Positions 8,334 through 17,778 are shown, numbered from the stretch's first letter. The stretch: DNA of 64,000 nucleotides from JAYQKL01 sp038142705 (GCA_965217015.1 OZ244224.1:1054001-1118000); one strand, 5' to 3'. Program-made: numbers and translations. Notes: generated by a model not told the origin, from the sequence alone.

Positions 8334-9101
8334 ATGCAAAACAAGAAAATCGCCATTGTGGCAACCGAGCAAAAAGACGCACAAAGCGCGAAGAAAAGCT
8401 TGGAAGCAAAATATGAAACTGTCGATTTTAAGGCAGCAGATATCATTATCTCTATTGGGGGTGATGGCTTAATGCTGCAATGCCTTCATAAAACCATCAA
8501 TACAGGGCAAGCTATATTTGGTATGCATCGCGGCTCTGTTGGGTTTTTAATGAATAATTATAGCGATGAAGACCTGATGCAACGCCTTGATGCGGCGCAT
8601 GTGACTGATATTCACCCGCTAAAAATGACCGCCACGGATAGTGATGGCAACACCCATAGCGCTTTGGCCATTAACGAAGTGTCAATTTTGCGCGGAACCG
8701 CACAGGCGGCTAAACTGAAAATCAGCGTTGATGACAAAACACGGCTAGAGGAACTCGCCTGCGATGGTGTTTTGGTCGCAACGCCTGCTGGCAGCACTGC
8801 GTATAATCTTTCTGCGCATGGCCCGATTTTACCGATTGAGGCGCAATTGCTGGCGCTGACCCCAATATCCGCTTTTCGCCCACGCCGATGGCGGGGGGCG
8901 CTGTTGCCAAATAGCGCCCATGTGACGATTGAGGCTTTGGAGCATCACAAGCGCCCGGTCAATGCAGTGGCGGACCATGTGTCTTTTGACAATGTGGTCA
9001 AAGTGGATATTGCACAGGACAATAAAAGCCAATTAAAAATGATGTTTGACGCGGACCATAGCCTTGATGAACGGATTTTACGCGAGCAGTTTCTGCCGTA
9101 A
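8334..9101 (+). CDS. nadK: NAD kinase
   Basis: NAD kinase phosphorylates NAD to NADP using ATP or polyphosphate. The 255-residue protein has the signature IISIGGDGLMLQ (GGDG near 43-46), the MHRGSVGFLMN segment, ALNE-like AINEVSILR, and GVLVATPAGSTAYNLSAHGP, which are the conserved NAD-binding blocks. An AAAGGA ribosome-binding site precedes the ATG. Length is normal for the short alphaproteobacterial form. The gene is convergent with an MFS transporter three bases away. Confidence 0.93.
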   Translation: MQNKKIAIVATEQKDAQSAKKSLEAKYETVDFKAADIIISIGGDGLMLQCLHKTINTGQAIFGMHRGSVGFLMNNYSDEDLMQRLDAAHVTDIHPLKMTATDSDGNTHSALAINEVSILRGTAQAAKLKISVDDKTRLEELACDGVLVATPAGSTAYNLSAHGPILPIEAQLLALTPISAFRPRRWRGALLPNSAHVTIEALEHHKRPVNAVADHVSFDNVVKVDIAQDNKSQLKMMFDADHSLDERILREQFLP

Positions 9102-9104
9102 AAT

Positions 9105-10325
9105 TTACGCTTTTTCACGCACCGCCCAAAGCACGGGTGGTAAAGTTATGATGGCATAGACCAGACTGGCCCATATCAATCCATCAAAACCAAAGCGCGT
9201 ATCCAAAATCAGCCCTGCAAAAAAGGGCGAGCAAGCGGTGCCAAATGTGGTGATTGTGGAAACCAGTGAGCGAATGGCCCCCAAATAGGCAGTGCCATAA
9301 AGCTCTGGCCAAAGGCTTGAAATAGAGGCGCTGAGAATACCGACATTCGCCCCAACAAACCCCATATATAAATAAGGTAAAATGGGTTGCCCAAAGGCTT
9401 GCATATCGCCATCAAAAATCAACAAGCAAAGCATCGCTAAAATAAAAGGCACCACCCCAAATGGCAGAGTTTTACGCGCACTTGTTTGGTCAATTTTAGG
9501 GCCAATATAAAGCGAGAAAAATATTTTAACGACAGCATAAAAACCAAACGCCAAGGCCATAGATGCTAACGGCCAGCCGCGTTCTTGCGCCAGACTGGCC
9601 TGATTAAGAAACAAAGCCGTTAACAAGGTTGGCGAGCCGATATAATAAAGCATAATGGCATAAAACCGCCAATCACGCAGCACCTCACGGCGCGAACGGC
9701 TAATCACTTGATTATCTTCCAGCTGGTCATGATGGCTTTCAGGCTCAGACTTAGCCAGAAAAACCTGTAGCGGCAAAGCCAGACTCAACACGCCCAAGCC
9801 TGTCGCCAAAAGACTCATGCGCCAGTCAAAAGCCGTGAGCAAAGAAACAATAAAAAGCGAGAATAATGTCTCTCCAATCGGCAAGCCGGTTTGACCGATT
9901 GCAATCGCGCGGCCACGGTTTTTATCATAGGCGCGCCCAAAAGCTGTGCCCATTGTGTGCATACAAAGCCCCTGCCCAAAATGGCGCGCCGCAATAAAAC
10001 CAATAAACAAAACCGCGAGATGCGCGGCCTGACTGAGCAAAATAGAAGACAGCCCTAAACCAATAAGAATAAACGCCACATAATGAGTGAGTTTATAACG
10101 GTCAATCAAAGGGCCAGTGAAGAGAATGAGAAAAGCGCTTATCAGTGTTGCCAGCGAATAAAGCGCGCCAAACTCACTATGGCTCAGCGCAAATTCGGTG
10201 CGAATATCAGCAATGAAATAAGAGAAGAAAAAAGTCTGCCCCGGCCCCGACAAAGCCATCATCAGCATACCAAAAATCATAAATCTTTTTTGGCGACGAA
10301 AAAATTCAGCGTAGTCTTTTACCAT
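9105..10325 (-). CDS. MFS transporter
   Basis: A 406-residue membrane protein with about 12 hydrophobic segments. MFS hallmarks are FTGPLIDRYK between helices 2 and 3 and a central charged loop (KSEPESHHDQLEDNQVISRSRRE). Helix 4 to 5 carries GRAYDKNRGRAIAIGQTG. Substrate cannot be read from the sequence. It stands alone; the start follows an A-rich leader. Confidence 0.85.
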   Translation of the reverse strand: MVKDYAEFFRRQKRFMIFGMLMMALSGPGQTFFFSYFIADIRTEFALSHSEFGALYSLATLISAFLILFTGPLIDRYKLTHYVAFILIGLGLSSILLSQAAHLAVLFIGFIAARHFGQGLCMHTMGTAFGRAYDKNRGRAIAIGQTGLPIGETLFSLFIVSLLTAFDWRMSLLATGLGVLSLALPLQVFLAKSEPESHHDQLEDNQVISRSRREVLRDWRFYAIMLYYIGSPTLLTALFLNQASLAQERGWPLASMALAFGFYAVVKIFFSLYIGPKIDQTSARKTLPFGVVPFILAMLCLLIFDGDMQAFGQPILPYLYMGFVGANVGILSASISSLWPELYGTAYLGAIRSLVSTITTFGTACSPFFAGLILDTRFGFDGLIWASLVYAIITLPPVLWAVREKA

Positions 10326-10358
10326 TTACATTTCCAGATGAGCTTTATTCAAAGCTTT

Positions 10359-10697
10359 TTATGATTGAGCATGATCCACACAAAACGCCGTTGCGGGGTC
10401 AAGCAAAAGGCGGGCTTCGGGGATTTCCTCGCCACATTCCTGACAATATCCATACTCACCTTGTGCCATGCGGTCAAGCGCGGCATCAATGGCGGTTAAG
10501 GCTCGCACCCGACGGCGGCGGGTTTCTTCTGACATCGCCTGTTGCTGCAGGGCGTCCATGCGCGACAATCGCCCAACCGAAACCTGATCCAACTCAACCG
10601 GCGCCACATCATCTTGTGTCGCCTTGTTCAAATCGCGCAATTCGTCAGCCTGTTGGCGCAAAAGCGCCGCAAATGCTTTTTCATCTATATGGCTCAT
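10359..10697 (-). CDS. DksA/TraR-family zinc-finger protein with altered fourth ligand
   Basis: A 112-residue protein with an N-terminal helical part (LLRQQADELRDLNKATQDD) and a C-terminal zinc finger. The finger is CQECG ... CVDH: Cys-x2-Cys, then 17 residues, then Cys-x2-His instead of the usual Cys-x2-Cys. The stretch EEIPEARLLLDPATAFCVDHA is otherwise typical of TraR/DksA-like proteins such as YbiI, which bind the RNA polymerase secondary channel. It lacks the long coiled coil of true DksA. Confidence 0.82.
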   Translation of the reverse strand: MSHIDEKAFAALLRQQADELRDLNKATQDDVAPVELDQVSVGRLSRMDALQQQAMSEETRRRRVRALTAIDAALDRMAQGEYGYCQECGEEIPEARLLLDPATAFCVDHAQS

Positions 10698-10775
10698 GTG
10701 AAAATATTATCACAAAATACGGGTAAAAATCATCTTATGCATCAAGCTGATATTGAGCCTAATCATAGAGGGTGT

Positions 10776-12164
10776 TTATGAAGATGGGTTATTATGCGGG
10801 TTATTATGCTGGCGGCTATGCTGGCGATTGAGTTGCACCACCCGCGTGACGGCCATCAATGTTGCAACCATTGTGCCACCCACCAAGCCATCAATCATGC
10901 CTATTGGCCCGCGCTCCCAATAAAAAATGGCAAGATATGCCATCGGTATCATCACCAGGCCGAAGCTGACAAAATGTATCAACAAAGCCGCCCAAATATC
11001 TTGGCGCGCCCGCAAAGACTGCACCATCAGAGCTTGCGCGGCATCAAATAAAAGCGCCAGCAACGCATATTTGAGCAATAAAATAGCCAAAGCAATCACT
11101 TCCGCATCTTGCGTGTAAGCGCCTACCAAGAACGGGGCAAAAACATAAAAACAAGAGACCAGCACAAACAAAAATGACATTTGCGTGCCAAGACCAATCC
11201 AGCTATAGCGCGCCACCAGATGAAATTTTTTCGCGCCATAGGCATTGCCCACACGCACGGCTGTTGCCGAACCAAAACCTAAACCAATCATAAAACATAA
11301 GGCAAAAATATTGAATGTGATGGAGTAAGCCGCGACCACAGTGGCACCAATCATGCCCGCGAATAAAATCAACATATTAAATGCCGTGTTTTCAATGCCC
11401 ATGCTCAAACCGCTCGCATACCCAATTTGGCGTTGGCGGGCGGCATGATGCCATGCCAAAGAAGGCCGGTGACGCACACCGAATTTTTTCCAATCTGCCA
11501 TATGCCAAACAAAAGCCAACACCATCACAGACTGCAATATGCGCACTATCAAGGAAGACCAAGCTGAGCCTTCCGCCCCCATTGGCTCCACACCCATACC
11601 ACCATTAATGAATATTGAATTGAGAAAAATATTCAGCACATTGGCAATGAGGACAATCACCATACCCGGCTTGACCTTATTGATGCTCTCAAGAAAAAAA
11701 ACAGTGGTGATGTTCAAAGCCGCAAATGGCAAGCCAAGACCCAGAATAATCGATATGCGCCCAGCATTGGCGGCAATATCGGGCGGCTGGCTGAACAACA
11801 GCAAAAGCGGCTCACCAAAAAAACAAATCACAAAGCCGATACCGCCAATGAGCATGGCAAATGGGAGAGAACGCCACCAAACCACACCGCATTGTTGATA
11901 TTCCCCCGCACCAAAATGGGCAGAGGATAAAACCATTGTCCCCATCAACAAGCCGATTGCGAGCAATATGCCAATCCCCATTGGTACTTGCCCAACCCCA
12001 AGATAAGCCAACTCTGTTGCTGCATATTGGCCAACCATAATGGTATCGACAACGCTTAGGCTAAACACGCCCGCACGGTTGAGAATGACAGGCCAAGCTA
12101 ATTTAAGCAGGTCTTTAACATCAGCCATCACACGCGGCATGGCTGCATTTAAGGTATTTGGCAT
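10776..12164 (-). CDS. MATE family efflux transporter
   Basis: A 462-residue protein with 12 predicted membrane helices in two similar halves. The N-terminal half has VILNRAGVFSLSVVDTIMVGQY and the second half repeats the pattern with GLGFGSATAVRVGNAYGA, typical of MatE domains (Na+- or H+-coupled drug/toxin export). It starts six bases after the stop of a nitroreductase gene on the same strand, so the two may be co-expressed, possibly as a detoxification pair (inference). Confidence 0.88.
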   Translation of the reverse strand: MPNTLNAAMPRVMADVKDLLKLAWPVILNRAGVFSLSVVDTIMVGQYAATELAYLGVGQVPMGIGILLAIGLLMGTMVLSSAHFGAGEYQQCGVVWWRSLPFAMLIGGIGFVICFFGEPLLLLFSQPPDIAANAGRISIILGLGLPFAALNITTVFFLESINKVKPGMVIVLIANVLNIFLNSIFINGGMGVEPMGAEGSAWSSLIVRILQSVMVLAFVWHMADWKKFGVRHRPSLAWHHAARQRQIGYASGLSMGIENTAFNMLILFAGMIGATVVAAYSITFNIFALCFMIGLGFGSATAVRVGNAYGAKKFHLVARYSWIGLGTQMSFLFVLVSCFYVFAPFLVGAYTQDAEVIALAILLLKYALLALLFDAAQALMVQSLRARQDIWAALLIHFVSFGLVMIPMAYLAIFYWERGPIGMIDGLVGGTMVATLMAVTRVVQLNRQHSRQHNNPHNNPSS

Positions 12165-12170
12165 AATCTT

Positions 12171-12755
12171 TTACGCTCCAGACCAATAGCTGGTGAGGGT
12201 ATCTATCTCTGGTCGCGCGCGCTCTTTGGGTGGCTCACTAGCGGTGCCAATATAGATAAAACCAGCCATTTTTTCGGTTTCTTGCAACCCTAACAACGCC
12301 GCCACATCAGCATCATAACTTATCCATTGGGTCAGCCATTGCGCGCCATAGCCCAGACTTTGCGCGCCAATCAAAATATTTTGGCACACCGCGGCGGCGG
12401 ATAAATGCTGCTCCCAATCCGGAATTTTAGGGTGCGGTTTGGGGCTGGCCACAACACCAATCACCAAGGGCGCACGGGCCAAACAATCGGACGCCACGCG
12501 CAGTTCATCATCGCTGGCTTGCGGATTATTTTTTTGAAAAATAGCTGATAATTTCTCATCAAATGCCGCATTAGCCTCCCCCTGAAACACAATAAACCGC
12601 CAAGGCGCCAGCTTACCGTGATCTGGCACGCGGGCGCCAATGGCCAGCAAATCATTAATTTCCTCCGCAGATGGGCCGGGCGCAACCATATTGCGCGCCA
12701 AGACAGACCGGCGGGTTTGAAGGAAAGAAATCACAGGCGATGAAACAGACGACAT
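12171..12755 (-). CDS. Nitroreductase family protein (flavin-dependent oxidoreductase)
   Basis: About 194 residues when started at 12755, where AAGAGAG precedes the ATG; a GTG at 12851 would overlap the divergent gene and adds a non-conserved tail. The family pattern is clear: FLQTRRSVLARNMV near the N-terminus (FMN phosphate binding), VPDHGKLAPWRFIVFQG in the middle, and IGTASEPPKERARP at the end. The family reduces nitro compounds or quinones with NAD(P)H and FMN. A MATE gene follows six bases downstream. Confidence 0.88.
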   Translation of the reverse strand: MSSVSSPVISFLQTRRSVLARNMVAPGPSAEEINDLLAIGARVPDHGKLAPWRFIVFQGEANAAFDEKLSAIFQKNNPQASDDELRVASDCLARAPLVIGVVASPKPHPKIPDWEQHLSAAAVCQNILIGAQSLGYGAQWLTQWISYDADVAALLGLQETEKMAGFIYIGTASEPPKERARPEIDTLTSYWSGA

Positions 12756-12841
12756 TTCGGCTCTCTTTATTTCAGGTAAAAATTGCACAGCATTACTGAT
12801 GACTATATATAAGGAAATAGGTTGAAAAATAAAAAGAAAAT

Positions 12842-13684
12842 ATGACCACACAAATTAGGCGCGACAAACGCGCTATCATTTTTGGGCTGGCTTTGGCCGT
12901 CACTTATTTTGCAGGCGGCTTAAATACGAGCCACAGTGCGGCATGGTTACAACCACAAGGCCAGTTAGAAGTGCATTATGAGCATGTCTCCTCTGATTAT
13001 AATCAGAATTTTCAAGGCGTTGAAAATCACTATAGCCGCGAGACGGAGCAGATTTATTTTGAATATGGCTATCGCGATAGGCTGACATTGGTCGGCAAAT
13101 ATTTATCTGGACAAAGCGGTGCTGGTTTAGAAAGCGAGCAAGACAGAACCGAACTTTATGAAATATTGCTGCGGCAAAAAGGCGGCCTTAAAAAGGGGAA
13201 ATTGCTGCCAACTGGCCTCGCCCCTTTATGGAAAATCCTGTCCCCAGACCCGCCCTTGCGGCAATTCCAATCAAGCCTTGATTTTGGTTTTGGCTATAGC
13301 CCCTCAATGGCAAAAGCTTATGCCCTCGTGCAATATGCTGCGAGCGATAAAATTGCGACCACCCATCAGCACCCATTAAGCGTCTATACAGAAATCGCGG
13401 TTCAATATCAGCATTATGAAAATGGCTTTCAGGCCACCAAAGCCATCACGCGGGTTGAGTTGGCCTATCGGCATTTTCACTTGGCTTATGAGCGTTTGGA
13501 CGGGCGGTTTTGGGGTATCGCGCCTTATAATGAGCATTTATGGTTTGGCGAGGTCGGTGTCCCAATAAACCCAAACTTAAAACTTATCGGTAAATGGGGG
13601 CATGAGCGCACCCTGCCCAGCATTCCCAGAGAAACCTTTGTGATTTTTGGGCTGCAGGTCAAACGCGGCGCATCAAAGCATTAA
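12842..13684 (+). CDS. Hypothetical exported protein, probably outer-membrane beta-barrel-like
   Basis: A 280-residue protein of unknown function. Residues 1-33 look like a signal peptide (KRAIIFGLALAVTYFAGG, then SHSAAW). The mature part is rich in alternating aromatic strands such as QLEVHYEHVSS, QIYFEYGYRDRLTLVGKYLSG and RVELAYRHFHLAYERLDG, as in small outer-membrane barrels. No catalytic motif is seen. The stop codon overlaps the thrS stop on the other strand (TTAA at 13681-13684). Confidence 0.6.
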   Translation: MTTQIRRDKRAIIFGLALAVTYFAGGLNTSHSAAWLQPQGQLEVHYEHVSSDYNQNFQGVENHYSRETEQIYFEYGYRDRLTLVGKYLSGQSGAGLESEQDRTELYEILLRQKGGLKKGKLLPTGLAPLWKILSPDPPLRQFQSSLDFGFGYSPSMAKAYALVQYAASDKIATTHQHPLSVYTEIAVQYQHYENGFQATKAITRVELAYRHFHLAYERLDGRFWGIAPYNEHLWFGEVGVPINPNLKLIGKWGHERTLPSIPRETFVIFGLQVKRGASKH

Positions 13685-15639
13685 CGCAAATCAGGTGCCA
13701 ATGCCTCGTCAGCGAGTTGCTGAACAACTTCGTCCAACCCTAAAACCTGCGAGTCCTTCGACCCCAAGCGGCGCATGGAAACAGACATTGCCTCAGCCTC
13801 GCGCGCGCCAACAGCCAAAATAACTGGCACTTTCGCAACAGAATGTTCGCGCACTTTATAGTTGATTTTTTCATTGCGATAATCCGCGCTGGCCCGCAAA
13901 CCGGCTTCTGCCAATCGCGCCACTACCTGCTCCGCATACGCATTGGCTTCTGTTGTAATAGGGCAAACCATAATTTGTTGCGGCGCCAGCCAAAGCGGTA
14001 ATTTGCCCGCATAGCTTTCTAGCATAATACCAATAAAACGCTCTAATGTACCAAGCACGGCGCGATGCAACATCACCGGGCGGTGTTTATTGCCATCTTC
14101 CCCGACATAGGCAGCATCAAGGCGTTCGGGCAACACAAAGTCAAGCTGCAGCGTGCCGCATTGCCAAGTGCGGCCAATCGCATCGCGCAAATGATATTCA
14201 ATCTTAGGGCCGTAAAACGCCCCCTCATTGGGCAGCTCTTCCCATTCCAGATTTGCTGCTTTTAAGGCCTCGCGCAAACCATTTTCGGCGCGGTCCCAAA
14301 CCTCATCACTGCCCGCGCGCATATCAGGGCGCAACGCTAATTTGACCGACACATCTTCAAACCCCAAATCTGTATAAACCTGCTTCACCAGTTCACAAAA
14401 ATCCACGGACTCAGAAATAATCTGGTCTTCACGGCAAAAAATATGCGCATCATCTTGGGTCATTTGGCGCACGCGCATCAGCCCATGCAACGCCCCATGC
14501 GGTTCATTGCGGTGGCAACAGCCAAACTCGGCCATGCGAATGGGCAGGTCGCGATAGCTCTTAATCCCTTGTTTGAAAATCTGCACATGGGCCGGACAAT
14601 TCATGGGCTTGAGCGACATCAAATCAGCATCGCCAGATAAAACCGCCGCGCCCTCTTCCGTTGAGGGAATTTCATCAGGCACGATAAACATATTTTCACG
14701 GAATTTGTCCCAATGGCCCGATTGCTCCCAAAAACGGCGGTCTAGCAATTGCGGGGTTTTCACCTCCTGATAAGCATTTTGGCTCAGGCGGCGGCGTATA
14801 TATTGCTCCAGTGCCTGCCAAATCACATAGCCCTTATGATGCCAAAACACAGAGCCTTGCGCCTCTTCCTGCAAATGGAACAAATCCATCTCACGCCCCA
14901 AACGCCGATGGTCGCGCTTTTCGGCCTCTTCCACCATATGCAGATAGGCTTTGAGGTCTTTTTCATGCCCCCAAGCGGTGCCATAAATGCGTTGCAGCAT
15001 TTCATTTTGGCTATCGCCGCGCCAATAGGCACCCGCCAGCTTAGTGAGCTTAAACGCTTTGCCAAGCTTGCCGGTTGATGGCAAATGCGGGCCGCGGCAC
15101 AAATCTTTCCACTGCCCCTGCCGATAAACCGTAATCGGCTCGTCGCCCGGAATGGACTCGATAATTTCAGCCTTATATTTTTCCCCAATTTCTAGGAAAT
15201 GCGCAACCGCTTCCTGCCGCTCCCAAACCTCACGGATAATCGGCTCATCGCGCTTTACAATCTCGTGCATTTTGGCTTCGATTTTTTCTAAATCATCAAG
15301 GCTGAAAGGCTCTTCTCGTGCAAAATCATAATAAAAGCCATTTTCAATCACCGGCCCAATGGTCACTTGCGTGCCAGGAAATAACTCCTGCACCGCCTCT
15401 GCCATAATATGCGCTGCATCATGGCGAATAATCTCGACCCCCTCATCATCACTTGCCGTGATAACCGCCACCTCACAGTCCTTATCCAGAAGCGTGGCCA
15501 AATCCACCAAATCCCCATCAACCTTGAGCGCCAAAGCCTTTTTGGCCAGCGAATTGGAAATTGATTTCGCAAAAGCCATGCCGTCCAACGGGGCATCAAA
15601 TTCGCGACTGGCACCATCTGGGAGCGTTAAACGTATCAT
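13681..15639 (-). CDS. thrS: Threonine--tRNA ligase
   Basis: A 652-residue class II aminoacyl-tRNA synthetase charging tRNA-Thr. Domains in order: TGS (RLTLPDGASREFDAP), editing domain with HDAAHIMAEAVQELFPG (zinc-binding HxxxH), catalytic core with MNCPAHVQIFKQGIKSYRDLP and the HRNEPHGALHGLMRVR motif 2 region, and a C-terminal anticodon-binding domain. The ATG at 15639 shares one base with the yidD stop (TGATG), so thrS is coupled to yidD. An in-frame upstream start at 15693 would lie inside yidD and is less likely. Confidence 0.95.
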   Translation of the reverse strand: MIRLTLPDGASREFDAPLDGMAFAKSISNSLAKKALALKVDGDLVDLATLLDKDCEVAVITASDDEGVEIIRHDAAHIMAEAVQELFPGTQVTIGPVIENGFYYDFAREEPFSLDDLEKIEAKMHEIVKRDEPIIREVWERQEAVAHFLEIGEKYKAEIIESIPGDEPITVYRQGQWKDLCRGPHLPSTGKLGKAFKLTKLAGAYWRGDSQNEMLQRIYGTAWGHEKDLKAYLHMVEEAEKRDHRRLGREMDLFHLQEEAQGSVFWHHKGYVIWQALEQYIRRRLSQNAYQEVKTPQLLDRRFWEQSGHWDKFRENMFIVPDEIPSTEEGAAVLSGDADLMSLKPMNCPAHVQIFKQGIKSYRDLPIRMAEFGCCHRNEPHGALHGLMRVRQMTQDDAHIFCREDQIISESVDFCELVKQVYTDLGFEDVSVKLALRPDMRAGSDEVWDRAENGLREALKAANLEWEELPNEGAFYGPKIEYHLRDAIGRTWQCGTLQLDFVLPERLDAAYVGEDGNKHRPVMLHRAVLGTLERFIGIMLESYAGKLPLWLAPQQIMVCPITTEANAYAEQVVARLAEAGLRASADYRNEKINYKVREHSVAKVPVILAVGAREAEAMSVSMRRLGSKDSQVLGLDEVVQQLADEALAPDLR

Positions 15640-15944
15640 CACTTTTCTTTCATTTTTGGGTCTGCGGATTTTACTCTCCAAGGGGCATACCAAGCTATCG
15701 GCAAAATCTCAAGAGGAACTGGGTCAAAACCATCACGCGCACCTAATTTTTCAAACGGGTGGCAGGCCGCAAGCCGCTGGCAACTCAACACAAACCCCGC
15801 CCAAAAACCATGCCTTTTAAGCGCCTCAATCGCATATTCCGAACAAGTCGGTTGAAAGCGACAGCTTGGCGGCGTGAAAGGCGAAACCAACAACCGATAA
15901 GCCCAGATAGGAATAAGCAGCACATATGAAAGCAGTTTTGACAT
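15639..15944 (-). CDS. yidD: Membrane protein insertion efficiency factor YidD
   Basis: A 101-residue YidD/haemolysin-domain protein: an N-terminal hydrophobic segment (LLSYVLLIPIWAYRLLVSP), then the conserved CRFQPTCSEYAIEALKRHG and CHPF motifs with the family's three cysteines. YidD helps the YidC insertase place proteins into the inner membrane. Here it precedes thrS with a one-base overlap rather than sitting in the usual rnpA-yidC cluster. Confidence 0.93.
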   Translation of the reverse strand: MSKLLSYVLLIPIWAYRLLVSPFTPPSCRFQPTCSEYAIEALKRHGFWAGFVLSCQRLAACHPFEKLGARDGFDPVPLEILPIAWYAPWRVKSADPKMKEK

Positions 15945-15997
15945 GTCGCTATAATATATTAGGCTGAAACGATAACCAATAAGAAGAAAGGGATAAA

Positions 15998-16210
15998 ATG
16001 GTTAAATTTCGGTTTATCACAGATTGGGCCAATGAGCAGGTCAACAGATTGCGCTGGCATCATATCGGATTCATCAAACTCAGCGTGGCGGCTTTCACGC
16101 TTTTGCTGGCCAAACTCGCGCCCGATATTTTGTGCTTGGACTGGTATTGGTATGCGGTGGCCTGCGCGCTGTTCGCCATTCCGGTCTATGTGCGCCTTTT
16201 CAATCAATAA
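15998..16210 (+). CDS. Small membrane protein, unknown function
   Basis: A 70-residue protein with two hydrophobic segments (IGFIKLSVAAFTLLLAKLAP and WYAVACALFAIPVYV). The ATG follows an AGAAAGG ribosome-binding site six bases upstream, which supports translation. Divergent from yidD and convergent with the DUF4268 gene. No family recognised. Confidence 0.6.
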   Translation: MVKFRFITDWANEQVNRLRWHHIGFIKLSVAAFTLLLAKLAPDILCLDWYWYAVACALFAIPVYVRLFNQ

Positions 16211-16216
16211 CGCGTG

Positions 16217-17209
16217 TCAGTATTCATTTTTTAGGGCGTCAACAGCTTCCTGCAAAGGTGCATCAAGCGCGTCTTTCAGCTTGTTGATATGCACGTCCAG
16301 CCAGTCAACAAAATCGTCCCATTTGTCTTCATTCCAACCCTCACCCGCAACATCTCGGGTATGAACAATCATACTTTTTATTGTGTCCTCTCCCCTGTTC
16401 CAGGCGAGCGGCGCCCCAAAAGCGGCCTCTACTTCTGCTTGATGATGCTGCTTAATATGGTCAAATATGGCTTCATTGCGCTCTTGGTTCTTATTTTGCA
16501 ACATCAAACTAACCCGTATTTCACCTTGCAGAAAATCCAGATACCAACCACACCCGGTGTAGCCAGCGCCTGTGCCGAACCAAGAGTCTCTTGTTGGGCG
16601 TTTGCCCTGAAACAAAGAATTTTTCTCTATTACCTTGCTCCAGAAAGCCCGCCGTTTTTCTTCTCTTGGGCTGAGTTTACCTTCTATCTTTTTGCTTTCA
16701 CGCACCCAGTCATTTGGGCGGCTGACAACCTTAAATTCCGGCAACAAGCCGACATCTTCTTGGGGCTGGCCTTCGCGCCTCATAACCTTCAGCAATTTTA
16801 TTTCCAGGCCGAAAAAATTAACATCATCACCAGTTTGATTGTTCAGCCAGTCCAGCGCTGCACGATGCTCGCCCCTTATATTCTCGGCTATCCAGACCAG
16901 ATGGCACCCGCCTGCGCCAGCCGCCAGACCGTCCGCATAGGTCAGCAATTTGCCCAGATGGTCATGGTCGGTTTTGCCGCGCTGATTCTCAATCACCACC
17001 CTTTTGCCTTCTGTGTCTTCCGCCACAATATCAGCAGAAAACCCACCAACCGATTCCTGCTGGCTAATGCTTTCTGGGTCAATCTCAATATGAGTCGCGG
17101 CCTGCAGCCGTTCTAAGCCGTCTTCGGATACCAGCCATTTATCAAAAGCAGCCTCACTCTGCCACCCTTCCGTGAAAGGCTGCGTTTCCTTTGTAAGCAA
17201 AAACGTCAT
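16217..17209 (-). CDS. DUF4268 domain protein with PD-(D/E)XK-like N-terminal domain
   Basis: A 330-residue protein. Residues 55-95 (SVGGFSADIVAEDTEGKR, then VVIENQRGKTDHDHLGKLLTYA) match the nuclease-like fold found in DUF4268-linked proteins, with Asp and an E-x-Q in place of the canonical E-x-K. The C-terminal part (QGEIRVSLMLQN ... EAAFGAPLAWNR) is the DUF4268 domain proper. The start has a very strong AGGAGG box. Such proteins are scattered and mobile; function is unproven, though they are often found with restriction or defence genes. Confidence 0.75.
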   Translation of the reverse strand: MTFLLTKETQPFTEGWQSEAAFDKWLVSEDGLERLQAATHIEIDPESISQQESVGGFSADIVAEDTEGKRVVIENQRGKTDHDHLGKLLTYADGLAAGAGGCHLVWIAENIRGEHRAALDWLNNQTGDDVNFFGLEIKLLKVMRREGQPQEDVGLLPEFKVVSRPNDWVRESKKIEGKLSPREEKRRAFWSKVIEKNSLFQGKRPTRDSWFGTGAGYTGCGWYLDFLQGEIRVSLMLQNKNQERNEAIFDHIKQHHQAEVEAAFGAPLAWNRGEDTIKSMIVHTRDVAGEGWNEDKWDDFVDWLDVHINKLKDALDAPLQEAVDALKNEY

Positions 17210-17250
17210 ATCTCTCCTCCTGTCTAATAAATAAGGCTGTCAGAGAACCC

Positions 17251-17778
17251 TTAGACAAATTTCAACCTGACATTGAATTGCTCCCAAACAGTTTTCATAA
17301 TCGCCACCTCTTTTTTATTAACTGACGACTTTTCAATCTTTTTGTCTTTGTTTTGGTCATGAAACAAAATGTAAGCATAATGAAAATCACCCGACATTGT
17401 GTTCATCATTGCTTGGCCAATAGCCTGCTTAACAAGCGCTCCTGAAGCACTTTGCTTATATTCAACAGCCACCTTATAGGGATTGGTTATGATGAAGTCC
17501 GGATAATTTCGGCTGCCAAAAATCGGCGTGGGTGCGGTTTCAAAGGACCCCTCTTGCCCCTCCCAATAAAAAGAAGCATTAGCCTTTCGGGTATAATCCA
17601 CATATCCGCTTTGTTTGAAATGCTCTTCAAGAAACTGGATAATAAGTGGGCGTATCTCCGCTTGAATTGATGACTCAGAGCGTTCAGCTGTATTTCTGCG
17701 GAATTGAGGATTTCTAACAATATACGAATGCAGGCTATCTATAAAATCAACAGCCTGTCGACTTTTTCTCTTTATCAT
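17251..17778 (-). CDS. Uncharacterised PD-(D/E)XK nuclease-like protein
   Basis: A 175-residue protein of no recognised family. The core reads YPDFIITNPYKVAVEYKQ: a PD dipeptide, then E-Y-K, spaced as in PD-(D/E)XK nucleases, followed by GALVKQAIGQAMMNT, which could supply the helix after the active site. The ATG at 17778 is preferred over GTG at 17787 because AAAGGG lies eight bases before it. It precedes the DUF4268 gene by 41 bases on the same strand. Base composition looks more AT-rich than the neighbours, consistent with acquisition. Confidence 0.6.
   Translation of the reverse strand: MIKRKSRQAVDFIDSLHSYIVRNPQFRRNTAERSESSIQAEIRPLIIQFLEEHFKQSGYVDYTRKANASFYWEGQEGSFETAPTPIFGSRNYPDFIITNPYKVAVEYKQSASGALVKQAIGQAMMNTMSGDFHYAYILFHDQNKDKKIEKSSVNKKEVAIMKTVWEQFNVRLKFV

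Noticed and set aside
16289..17116. A 275-codon plus-strand open frame opposite the DUF4268 gene
   Set aside because: It lies entirely within a recognisable DUF4268 gene, its translation has no family pattern, and the DUF4268 start has a strong ribosome-binding site.
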